Virus record (IMG/VR): IMGVR_UViG_3300042868_006184
Location: 1 to 63,287 of that record
Length of the DNA stretch: 63,287 bases
Direction: 5' to 3' (one strand)
From: a virus
Under the pieces are notes generated by a model. It had not been told where the DNA came from. It saw nothing but the letters and a program-made list of their open reading frames with translations, and ran no database searches. The translations under genes were made by a program, and so were the position numbers. Shown one piece after another: positions 8,107 to 16,613 of the stretch. Each line of letters begins with the position of its first letter. Position 1 is the first letter of the stretch.

Positions 8107-8677
8107 CATTGAAATAACAGGAACAACAACCCTAGACCAAGTTAGATTAATGAAAACAGAACCATTAACCTCAATGATTGTTAAAAAACAAGATGGTACG
8201 GCAGACAAAAAAGGTTGTTACACAATGATTTATCTTTGTTTGGAGAATATATTTCAACATTTCGGAGAAGATACCACAAATGATGCTTTAAAAAGCCAGT
8301 TAAAGAGTGCATCGATAACTATTTATAGCGAATATTACTATATGAAAATTGCCGAGTGGAGTTATTTTATGCAGAAAGCAAAAGCATTAAAGTTTGGTGA
8401 GAATAAATTGTATGGTAAATTGACTATTGCCACCATTATATCGTGGTTATTGGATTATAGTTCGCAAATGGATGAAGTTATTGTCAATTCTCAATACTTA
8501 GAACATGATAAAAATACACATAGTGAGAAAGTGCCACAAATTGAACGTGTAAAAGATAAAAATGATAAAGAGGTTTTGCTTCGTGAAAATATGGCAAAAG
8601 CTATGAGTGGTGATTTTCGTAGCCATGAGGAGAAGTTGGCAGATTTTAAACAAAAAATATCGAACAATGAAATCTAA
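8015..8677 (+). CDS. Hypothetical helical protein, 220 aa
   Basis: Helical protein with a conserved-looking aromatic core (YYYMKIAEWSYFMQKAKALKFG) and a long polar C-terminus. The frame is open from 7946. I prefer the ATG at 8015, though 8051 is also possible. Both overlap the previous gene, which suggests translational coupling. It may belong to replication initiation, but no motif proves it. Confidence 0.7.
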   Translation: MLPQIVKKEKEQMTLAIANKDCKMLFKCLTNIEITGTTTLDQVRLMKTEPLTSMIVKKQDGTADKKGCYTMIYLCLENIFQHFGEDTTNDALKSQLKSASITIYSEYYYMKIAEWSYFMQKAKALKFGENKLYGKLTIATIISWLLDYSSQMDEVIVNSQYLEHDKNTHSEKVPQIERVKDKNDKEVLLRENMAKAMSGDFRSHEEKLADFKQKISNNEI

Positions 8678-8756
8678 AATGCCTTTAATAGTAGAAGCGT
8701 TTGTAATAGCATTCTTTCTATACCTTTTAATTCAAATAATCTTTATTTTAATATAA
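8667..8756 (+). CDS. Tiny membrane protein, 29 aa
   Basis: Overlaps the end of the previous gene by 11 bases. After a short basic start, nearly the whole peptide is a single hydrophobic helix (residues 6-29). This is typical of coupled phage micro-proteins, but no function can be given. Confidence 0.5.
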   Translation: MKSKMPLIVEAFVIAFFLYLLIQIIFILI

Positions 8757-8774
8757 AAAACATTATGTACGGAG
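8752..8774 (+). repeat. 23-bp direct repeat, copy A
   Basis: The 23 bases across the start of the DNA methyltransferase gene (ending ATGTACGGAG) recur exactly at 9513-9535 across the start of the next gene. The two copies bracket the methyltransferase like a cassette. Confidence 0.9.
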
Positions 8775-9517
8775 GCAAAAAAGAAATATTAATAGGTGAT
8801 TGTTTGGAACTTATGAAGGATATACAAACAGCAAGTATTGATATGATACTTTGTGATTTGCCTTATGGGACTACTCAAAACAAATGGGATAGCGTGATTG
8901 ATTTGAACTTACTTTGGGAGCAATACAAACGGATTATAAAAGAAAATGGAGCAATAGTTTTAACAGCACAAACACCATTTGATAAAGTGCTTGGTTGTTC
9001 TAATTTAGAAATGCTAAAATATGAATGGATTTGGAGAAAAAGCAGACCAACAGGACATTTAAACGCCAATAAGATGCCTATGAAAGCACACGAAAATATT
9101 TTAGTGTTTTATAAAAAACCACCGACTTTTAACAAGCAAATGACAATAGGGAAACCTAACCACGTAAAAGATGGAAGCATAAGAAAATCAAAAGCAACTA
9201 ATAATAATTACGGACATTTTGAAAATGTGGTGCAAAAAGCAACTAACCTTAAAAACCCAATAACGGTTTTAGAGTTTTCACAACAAGACCCAAATAAGAT
9301 TTTACACCCAACTCAAAAACCAATTGATTTAATGGAGTATTTTATTAATACTTACACAAATGAAAATGATTTGGTACTTGATAATTGTGCTGGAAGTGGA
9401 ACAACTGCAATAGCTTGTTTGAATACAAATAGGCAATTTATTGTAATGGAACAAGAACAAAAGTATTACAACATAATTTTGAAGAGGGTAGCAGATTTTA
9501 ATAACAAAGAATTATAA
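8765..9517 (+). CDS. DNA methyltransferase, DNA_methylase (N4/N6) class
   Basis: 250-aa amino-methyltransferase of the permuted beta type, methylating N4-cytosine or N6-adenine. The catalytic motif appears as CDLPYGTTQNKWD (near residue 30). The cofactor-binding motif lies near the C-terminus as LDNCAGSGTTAIAC, preceded by HPTQKPIDLMEYFI. The order catalytic-then-cofactor defines the class. The gene is bracketed by 23-bp direct repeats, so it may have been inserted or swapped as a unit. Unrelated in sequence to the D12 enzyme at 929. Confidence 0.92.
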   Translation: MYGGKKEILIGDCLELMKDIQTASIDMILCDLPYGTTQNKWDSVIDLNLLWEQYKRIIKENGAIVLTAQTPFDKVLGCSNLEMLKYEWIWRKSRPTGHLNANKMPMKAHENILVFYKKPPTFNKQMTIGKPNHVKDGSIRKSKATNNNYGHFENVVQKATNLKNPITVLEFSQQDPNKILHPTQKPIDLMEYFINTYTNENDLVLDNCAGSGTTAIACLNTNRQFIVMEQEQKYYNIILKRVADFNNKEL

Positions 9518-9535
9518 AAAACATTATGTACGGAG
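9513..9535 (+). repeat. 23-bp direct repeat, copy B
   Basis: Exact second copy of the sequence at 8752-8774. Here it spans the start codon of the VRR-type nuclease, so both proteins begin with Met-Tyr-Gly. Confidence 0.9.
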
Positions 9536-10005
9536 CAGATTCATCAAACCCATTCTACAAATATCTTACTAGAGAGGATAAAGAACACGTCATGGTTGTT
9601 AATTACATGAAGTCAAGGCATCCAGAAGTAATTTGTTTCCATGTTCCAAACGAGGGTACAAAAAGCAACTTTGAAAGGTACAAATATTCAATTATGGGTG
9701 CATTGAGTGGTGTTAGTGATTTCGTTATATTAAAGCCAAAATATGTTCTTAAAAGAGATTTAGGAGGTGAGCAATATAGAGAATTGATATATCATGGTAT
9801 GTTAATCGAACTTAAAGCACCATCAGAAAAGAGAGTAGTAATGCAAGGTAAGAACGCTGGTAAGGTTCGTAAAATAGCAGAGGGTAAGATGTCAGACCAT
9901 CAAATTGAGTTTCTTGAAAGGTGCAATAAAGAGAAATATTATGGTATATGTTGCGTAGGTTTTGAAAATGCAGTCAAAGAAATTGAAGGATTTTTAAGTA
10001 AATAA
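9526..10005 (+). CDS. VRR-NUC domain nuclease
   Basis: 159-aa PD-(D/E)XK nuclease of the VRR-NUC group. It has an early Glu (EHVMVVNYM), the HVPNEG motif, GVSDFVIL supplying the acidic metal ligand and MLIELKAP supplying the E-x-K. Phage members are thought to cut branched or flapped DNA during replication. Lying right after a methyltransferase, it could also be read as part of a restriction-like pair, but the family and the phage setting favour DNA processing. Confidence 0.85.
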   Translation: MYGADSSNPFYKYLTREDKEHVMVVNYMKSRHPEVICFHVPNEGTKSNFERYKYSIMGALSGVSDFVILKPKYVLKRDLGGEQYRELIYHGMLIELKAPSEKRVVMQGKNAGKVRKIAEGKMSDHQIEFLERCNKEKYYGICCVGFENAVKEIEGFLSK

Positions 10006-10009
10006 AAAG

Positions 10010-10038
10010 TTGTAAAATAACAAATTAGGTTATATTTG
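10010..10038 (+). promoter_or_regulatory. Promoter for the polyvalent protein operon
   Basis: TTG at 10010-10012 and TATATTTG at 10031-10038 with an 18-base spacer match the Bacteroidota consensus. It lies in the gap directly ahead of the first giant gene (ATG 10056). Confidence 0.72.
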
Positions 10039-10055
10039 CAACATAATTTACAAAA

Positions 10056-13000
10056 ATGGGCAATATTTCATCTAATTCAAAAGGAATGTATAAGGGTAAA
10101 AGTCATGCACAAGGTGGAATACCTGTTGTTGTTGATGGCAATACTAACGTAGAAATAGAAGGAAACGAGTATCATTTATGTAGAGATGCAATGTCAAGTG
10201 CCAAGATATATTCGTTCAAAAACAAATCAAACAAAGAAATTTTAGATAGCATATACTCTTCAGAAGGGTGTAAATTCGTGCAAGGAATCGCTAATAGTGG
10301 CGATTTTATTGTTTGTAAGCTAGTTGTGTTAGATGACACAAAAAGAACTATTACAGGTACAGTTAAAAGCATAATTGATACAATGCAAAGCGAGAAGAGT
10401 TGTAATGTTAGTGAGGGTGGTAATAAAATGGAGAAAGGTGGTGGTATTAAAAGCGAATGGCTAATAGATGGCAAAGATGCTACTTTTGAAGACTTTAAAG
10501 AAATATACCAACGTCAAATGTCAGAACAAATATTCAATTTTAACCCTAAAAAAGTAGAATATTTTGGTAGTAATGAACAGAATATTAGAGCAGTTGAAGA
10601 CTATAAAAGTAGAGCTACTATCTATAACAAAAAAGGAGAGTTAAAGAGATTCTATATGGAATCTATTATACGAAAGGCTTTTAATGACTTCTCACTTGTG
10701 AAATTTGGAAATGCTTTTAGAAAACATATTGACACATCTTTTCAACCAAAAGGTAAAGAACTAAACAATATGAAGTGGTCTGAATTAGCTGGGTACATTA
10801 TTGGGGATAATGGTTACTATATTTCCAAAGAAGATGACTTTAGGGGTTTTGCGAAACAGTTAGGAATACAAATTCCAGAAAAAGAAGTTGTCGAAAATGA
10901 ATCAGATAAAATGGAGAAAGGTGGTTCAATTGACGAACACAAAGAAACCTACCAAAAATGGAAGTCTTTAGTCAACATGAGCAAAAGTGAATTAGAAGAT
11001 TTTTATAATAGTCAAGAGGGCAAAGATGCTGGATTAAGCGACAAAGAATCAAACGATTTAGGAATTAGTAATGGTAGAGAATCTGCTCGTTGGATAATGA
11101 GAATGAAAGATACTCCTGTTTCCGATTGGACACCTAAAATGTGGGAATGGGCAAATAAGCAAATATCTTTTATCTCTCGAATGAGTGGCAATAAAGGTAG
11201 CTTGTATGACGATAAAGGCAATAAAACAAGGAAACATACATCTTTGCTAATTTGGGGGCATAATCCAAAGAAAATGGGTAATGGTGGTGAGATTAAAGAC
11301 CTTATCCTATCCAAAAAGATTGAGTTGAACTTTTATAGAACTACTCCAGACCATGCTTTAGAATACGGAATTGAAGCTAAAAATCCTTTGTACTTAAAGA
11401 ATTTTCATGTTACCAAAACTGAAAGACTAAAAGGTATAGGCAAAATGATGTTGAAATATCTTGACGATTATGCTATTGAAAATGGAAACGATGTTATATT
11501 TGGATATATTAACCAAAAAGCTACTTTCAGTAAAAACAAAGAAACCAATTTTAACGATACCCAATTAATCAAATATTGGTTACACGATAATGGTTATGCA
11601 ATCAATGATGACGATAATAACTTTCATAAGGTTGTAGGTGCTAAAATGAAACAAGGTGGTGAAGTTATTACATACAGAAACAAGTTTAACAAAAAGTATG
11701 GTTTTGACTTAAATGAAAGCCATAGCCTTGAAGAAATTGCAAAATTGACTATCTTAAAACTATCTGCATTACAAGATATTTACAATAAAGGTATTGGTGC
11801 ATATAAAACTAATCCAGAAAGTGTCAGACCTAATGTTAAATCAAAAGAACAATGGGCAATGGCAAGGGTTTATTCTGCTGTAATGGGAGGTAAAGCGTCA
11901 AAAGTAGATGCTAATGAATTGGAGCGTGGAAAAATGGCTGATGGGGGTGAAGTATCTGATATTTCTAAAGTATATAGTTCTTCATCAAGATTTAAGCCGA
12001 GTGAAACTATCGTATTTAATCCACCTCTTATTGGGACTAATGGTGCGAAATTAACCGCTTACACATGGGCATATGAGATGACCATGAAACCAAACTACGA
12101 AGGCGAATTGGTAGGGAAGCGTGTTTCTGATTGGACTCAAGCGGATAGTAGTGCAGAAACTGGTAGAGATATAGTTCACAAATACACAATTGAATTGCCT
12201 AATGGAAATATAAAAGTTGTTAGTAGCGAATCCGTTCCTATTTTATTAGGTTTTGAAGATAGAAGTCAAGCAAAGGTTTTTGGTAATTTAGCAACAGCAT
12301 CTAAAACACTTGCAAAGCAACAAATGAAACTAGCTATCATGGAGGCTCAAAAGAAAGAATATGATGATTTGAAAGAGAAATTCACTAAAGAACCAAAGCC
12401 AAATATAAGGATAGCCACAACTGAAGAATTGCCTTATATATACCGAAAAAAGATAGATAGAAATGAACTTATTCAATATACATTTTTTACTATGGGTGAT
12501 GTTACTCAATCTCAATACAACCAAGCAATATATAAGGACGGAAAAACAATATTTATTCCTTCTGAAAGACCATCACAATCTACAATAAATGATTTGACAT
12601 CAAGTTGGATAGACAAAAGGGTAAAAGAAGCAGGTGGCGAATACCCAAGAGAATTGTATGACCTTAAAAATAGAGTTGAAAGACAAAAGCGTAAAGTAGA
12701 ACAAATGCTTAATCCTAAAATGGAGGATGGTGGGGAAATTGATAATTTCAAAATGGTTTCATTTCCAGAAGATAAGAATTATAAATATTATGTAGTTGAT
12801 GAAGACGAGGATAATTATTTAACGGTTCAAGAAGATATGTATCATAAATGGAAAAACGCAAATAAAATAGAAAGAGCAGAATATTATTCGGAATGGATTC
12901 CAAAAGAAGATATGGTTGACACAATGGAAGATGGAGGTGAAATAGATAACATTTTTGAATTATCAATTTACAATGTAATTGCAGGTGGCAACAATGATAG

Positions 13001-16000
13001 CGACACTCTTTACTATGGAACTAATTTAAAAGATGCAGAAGATAAGTATGATTATTCAGATTTAGATGATTTATCAGAATCAGACCAATTTAATGGTGGA
13101 TTGATTGAATTACAGAAACAAACAAATACCTATAAATTCGTTTATGAATTAGACAAAGAATACAATGAAGAAATTTCAGACTACCCAATTGAAGAATATT
13201 ATGAAGATAGAAAATACTACAAATTAGTTGAGGAAGGTGAGTTTGAAACAATAAAGGAAAAACAAATTGTTGGTACAAATGAGGTAGAATCAGAAAATAA
13301 AAACAAAGCGATTGATTTACTCGATGAAGTAGTTTCTATTTTTAAGAAAAAATACCCAAGATATACTAATGCTGGTTATATTGTAAAAAATAGCCATTAC
13401 TTTTTAATACCTATTGATGATACCGATAAGACTATTGAGTTAAGAGTATCAGACCATTCTCCAAATTTTAGAAATATTGATGCCAATGCCAATGAAATTT
13501 TATTTACTGAACTTGTTAAAATAGGAGAAGAGCCTAAAAAAGTTGATAGGACAAATGAGGATAATTATGATGTTAAGGCATTAAACGAAAATTATGTTGA
13601 ATATCAACAAATAAAGCCTAAAAATAGAGTTGCATTAATAAATTGTGTCATTTATTATGGTAAAGATGAAACTTATAAAAAGTTTGATAAAAACACAGAA
13701 TATAATGTAATTACAGAATATTTTGACTTAGATAATTACGATTATGATGTTAGTGATATTGTTGAAAAAATAGATGAATTGATTGAAGATGAAATTTATC
13801 AGTTTGAAAATGGCAAAAATGAAGTTAATGTTTTTCAAGATGGTGGCAATATTCCAAATTCCAATATCGAATTACTTGCACCGAATGGCAATAAGTCTAA
13901 TCTAAATCACGAACAATGGCATATAGTAAGAACTCCTGCTTTTAAACAATGGTTTGGTGACTGGGAGAAACTTGCAATGGCGAAAATTAAAGATTCTGCT
14001 ATGGATGAAGTCACTTTGGCTAATATATCTAAGGACGTTTCGAAAATAGTTGATGAAAATGGTGAGCCGTTAGTTTGTAATCATTCTTCGAGAGAAAAAG
14101 ATATTGATATTTTTTATGGTGGAAGAATATTTCGGACTAAATCAAATGAAGTAAAACCAATATGGTTTACATATAAACAAGGGAATGTTTATGCAGAGGA
14201 TGAAGATATTTTTCAGTATCAATCATTTTTGAACATTAGGAATTTATTTGATTATTCAAATCAAAAAGATGTAAGTGAATTGAGTGATTACTTTTTTCAA
14301 AATAACGACAAAAAATTGCCCGATTATGATTTTGATATGGATTGGGAAGCACAAGAACAATTTAATTTACCTGCATATATATATGAAATGGGCTATGATG
14401 GGTATAAATTTACTGATGAATATTCCATAGTAATTTTCAATTCAAACCAAATCAAACTTGCAGATGGAACTAACACTACTTTTGATGGGAACAATGACGA
14501 TATAAGGTATAAGGTTGGTGGCAAATTAAAAAAGGGCGAGGTAGAAGATGAACATAAGTTAAATGACGTAATAGTGTACCACGAAAAAAATGGAAATTGG
14601 TTTATACCTAAAAATAATATTTATGCGTGGTTATATGATGTAGAAGATGCTCCTGCAAAATTAAAGAGTAAAGAGTTTGATTATATATTTTTCCCATCAA
14701 CTCCAAGTTTGTCTATGGCTTTTCAAAAAGGGTATGTTCCACCATTGTTGAGAATATGGACACCTAAATACCAAAAAGAAACTAAGGGCAGTAAGAACTT
14801 AATGGGAATAGTACAAGCGTGGTATGACGAAGATAAAAAAAAGCTTTATGTCGAAATGATGACCACAAATCCGAAGCATAGGCGAAAAGGTATAAATGGT
14901 CATATTATTAAAGAAATAAGAGAAATGCTTGGATTGACAAAAGACGATGTAATATTTGACAAACCTACCGATATGGGTAAATCATTTATGAAGGCTGGAA
15001 AGTTTGAAGATGGTGGCGAGGTTTCTTCAAGCGAATATCTTAATGTTTTGCAAAAGCTAGGTATTACGGAAGAAGAACGAGAAAATTGGAGAGAATTGCA
15101 TAAGGTAAATCAAAAGCAGATAAGAAACGACAAAGTAAAGGAATCAGCAGAGAAACTTAAAAATGGTACAATACAGCAAAGTGAATATTTAAAAGTAGTA
15201 GCAAAGGAGCAACCTATTAAGTTATTTACAGAAGTGCCTAAATTACCTACTCCCAAAGAAATAATTTGTGCAGTAAATTCAAATATGGTCGCAAAAGGAA
15301 TAGTTGGATATACTAAGCACATAGAAGATGGCACTAATGTAGCATCAAGACTTGATATACCTGCATACGAAAATTACGATACTTGGGTTGTTTCAATACA
15401 CGATGGAATAACAGAAAAAATTATTACCTATGGTCAAACTGCATATTTAAAAAATGTAGAATTTAAGACGTTTCCAAAAACGGCATTAAATATTGCAACT
15501 GGTTCTGCTAAATCTACAATTGGGAGAATGTATGGAACATGGGAAAATAAATCTCCAGAAGATGTTCGAAACATGGCAGTTAAATATATGAATGACCCTA
15601 ATTGGGTGCAAATAGGTATGAATCCTTTTAGACATAGTTGGTTTTACGATAAGAATGATAGTATGCCTTTAATTTCAGCTAAAGAGGTTATTCAAGTTGG
15701 AGCATTAGTACTTGCTAAGAATCCAGTTAAGACAACACCCTACAACGATATGTTTATTGCTGATAGGAGAAACCCAAGTATAAAATTTAAGCAAGGTGGT
15801 GAAATTAAAACGGCTTTAAAAGAAGTTGAAAGTGCAAGAAGTGTAAAATATTGGATGCAACCAGAGTTTCCTGCTGAAAGTAACCGATATGAACAAAAGG
15901 GCAAACCAGATTCATTTGTGAAAATTTATGATGAAAAATACAACGGTGATACTATACTTGCTTATAATAAAAGAGGTAATCTTGTAGGCTTATTCAGTAT

Positions 16001-16598
16001 ATCAAAAGGCGGTAAAGAACAAGGAGCATTTAAAATAGTTGTTCGTGAAGATTCTATGAATAAAGGATGGGGTAAAAAGTTACTTGACGAAGCAGAAAAG
16101 CAAGGTATTGATATTGTAGGCAATATAAAACATAACTCGTTTTCTTTTAGTGGTAGAAACTTGCTAAGAAGTTGGTTGGAAAAGAAAATGGAAAGCAAAA
16201 TGAAAGATGGAGGGGAGATAAAAAAAGAAAATAAGGGTGGAGATTGTTATGTGTCGGCAGGTAATATTGTAATTAAGGATTATAATAACATAGACTTTAT
16301 GGGTACTCCTTATTTAATTCATGCAGAGGTAACAGGTCAAGGTGCAATTTCTGGTATTAAATACGGACACGCTTGGATTGAAGATGATGTTTTAGTTTAC
16401 GATTATTCAAACGGAAGGAAATTAGAGATTCCGAAAGACTTTTATTATGCAATTGGAAATATCAAAACATCAAACCCTAAAAAATATCGAAAGTACACTT
16501 TTTTAGAAGCAAAACGAAAAATGGTCAAAACTGGAAATTATGGTTGCTGGGATTTAGACGTTCAGTTTGAAGATGGAGGGCAAATAATTAATAACTAA
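10056..16598 (+). CDS. Giant polyvalent protein 1 (ART, three GNAT, peptidase-like)
   Basis: A 2180-aa string of small domains separated by about thirteen [MFY]xxGG[x][IV] linkers (near residues 125, 286, 407, 531, 627, 889, 957, 1260, 1486, 1650, 1911, 2050 and 2172). The N-terminus has a KSHAQGGIPV segment seen in phage-delivered proteins. Recognisable parts are GNAT acetyltransferase folds at about 410-530, 1490-1650 and 1915-2050, and a DUF5824-like unit (KYGF...GIGAYKTNPESVRP) at 531-627. There is also an ADP-ribosyltransferase-like polyvalent domain at 1266-1487 (RTPAFKQWFGDWE, VDENGEPLV, IKLADGTNTTF) and a conserved polyvalent domain with SRLDIPAYENYDTWVVSIHDG at 1655-1910. A C-terminal peptidase-like domain has C2064, H2105 and D2116. 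Proteins of this class are thought to enter the cell with the genome and counter defences. Whether it is cut at the GG linkers is inference. Confidence 0.9.
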   Translation: MGNISSNSKGMYKGKSHAQGGIPVVVDGNTNVEIEGNEYHLCRDAMSSAKIYSFKNKSNKEILDSIYSSEGCKFVQGIANSGDFIVCKLVVLDDTKRTITGTVKSIIDTMQSEKSCNVSEGGNKMEKGGGIKSEWLIDGKDATFEDFKEIYQRQMSEQIFNFNPKKVEYFGSNEQNIRAVEDYKSRATIYNKKGELKRFYMESIIRKAFNDFSLVKFGNAFRKHIDTSFQPKGKELNNMKWSELAGYIIGDNGYYISKEDDFRGFAKQLGIQIPEKEVVENESDKMEKGGSIDEHKETYQKWKSLVNMSKSELEDFYNSQEGKDAGLSDKESNDLGISNGRESARWIMRMKDTPVSDWTPKMWEWANKQISFISRMSGNKGSLYDDKGNKTRKHTSLLIWGHNPKKMGNGGEIKDLILSKKIELNFYRTTPDHALEYGIEAKNPLYLKNFHVTKTERLKGIGKMMLKYLDDYAIENGNDVIFGYINQKATFSKNKETNFNDTQLIKYWLHDNGYAINDDDNNFHKVVGAKMKQGGEVITYRNKFNKKYGFDLNESHSLEEIAKLTILKLSALQDIYNKGIGAYKTNPESVRPNVKSKEQWAMARVYSAVMGGKASKVDANELERGKMADGGEVSDISKVYSSSSRFKPSETIVFNPPLIGTNGAKLTAYTWAYEMTMKPNYEGELVGKRVSDWTQADSSAETGRDIVHKYTIELPNGNIKVVSSESVPILLGFEDRSQAKVFGNLATASKTLAKQQMKLAIMEAQKKEYDDLKEKFTKEPKPNIRIATTEELPYIYRKKIDRNELIQYTFFTMGDVTQSQYNQAIYKDGKTIFIPSERPSQSTINDLTSSWIDKRVKEAGGEYPRELYDLKNRVERQKRKVEQMLNPKMEDGGEIDNFKMVSFPEDKNYKYYVVDEDEDNYLTVQEDMYHKWKNANKIERAEYYSEWIPKEDMVDTMEDGGEIDNIFELSIYNVIAGGNNDSDTLYYGTNLKDAEDKYDYSDLDDLSESDQFNGGLIELQKQTNTYKFVYELDKEYNEEISDYPIEEYYEDRKYYKLVEEGEFETIKEKQIVGTNEVESENKNKAIDLLDEVVSIFKKKYPRYTNAGYIVKNSHYFLIPIDDTDKTIELRVSDHSPNFRNIDANANEILFTELVKIGEEPKKVDRTNEDNYDVKALNENYVEYQQIKPKNRVALINCVIYYGKDETYKKFDKNTEYNVITEYFDLDNYDYDVSDIVEKIDELIEDEIYQFENGKNEVNVFQDGGNIPNSNIELLAPNGNKSNLNHEQWHIVRTPAFKQWFGDWEKLAMAKIKDSAMDEVTLANISKDVSKIVDENGEPLVCNHSSREKDIDIFYGGRIFRTKSNEVKPIWFTYKQGNVYAEDEDIFQYQSFLNIRNLFDYSNQKDVSELSDYFFQNNDKKLPDYDFDMDWEAQEQFNLPAYIYEMGYDGYKFTDEYSIVIFNSNQIKLADGTNTTFDGNNDDIRYKVGGKLKKGEVEDEHKLNDVIVYHEKNGNWFIPKNNIYAWLYDVEDAPAKLKSKEFDYIFFPSTPSLSMAFQKGYVPPLLRIWTPKYQKETKGSKNLMGIVQAWYDEDKKKLYVEMMTTNPKHRRKGINGHIIKEIREMLGLTKDDVIFDKPTDMGKSFMKAGKFEDGGEVSSSEYLNVLQKLGITEEERENWRELHKVNQKQIRNDKVKESAEKLKNGTIQQSEYLKVVAKEQPIKLFTEVPKLPTPKEIICAVNSNMVAKGIVGYTKHIEDGTNVASRLDIPAYENYDTWVVSIHDGITEKIITYGQTAYLKNVEFKTFPKTALNIATGSAKSTIGRMYGTWENKSPEDVRNMAVKYMNDPNWVQIGMNPFRHSWFYDKNDSMPLISAKEVIQVGALVLAKNPVKTTPYNDMFIADRRNPSIKFKQGGEIKTALKEVESARSVKYWMQPEFPAESNRYEQKGKPDSFVKIYDEKYNGDTILAYNKRGNLVGLFSISKGGKEQGAFKIVVREDSMNKGWGKKLLDEAEKQGIDIVGNIKHNSFSFSGRNLLRSWLEKKMESKMKDGGEIKKENKGGDCYVSAGNIVIKDYNNIDFMGTPYLIHAEVTGQGAISGIKYGHAWIEDDVLVYDYSNGRKLEIPKDFYYAIGNIKTSNPKKYRKYTFLEAKRKMVKTGNYGCWDLDVQFEDGGQIINN

Positions 16599-16613
16599 AA
16601 ATATAAAACAAGA

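Noticed and set aside
8765-10005. A restriction-modification pair (methyltransferase plus nuclease)
   Set aside because: The nuclease has the VRR-NUC pattern used for branched DNA, and the 23-bp repeats suggest the methyltransferase is a separate cassette. I keep this only as an alternative.
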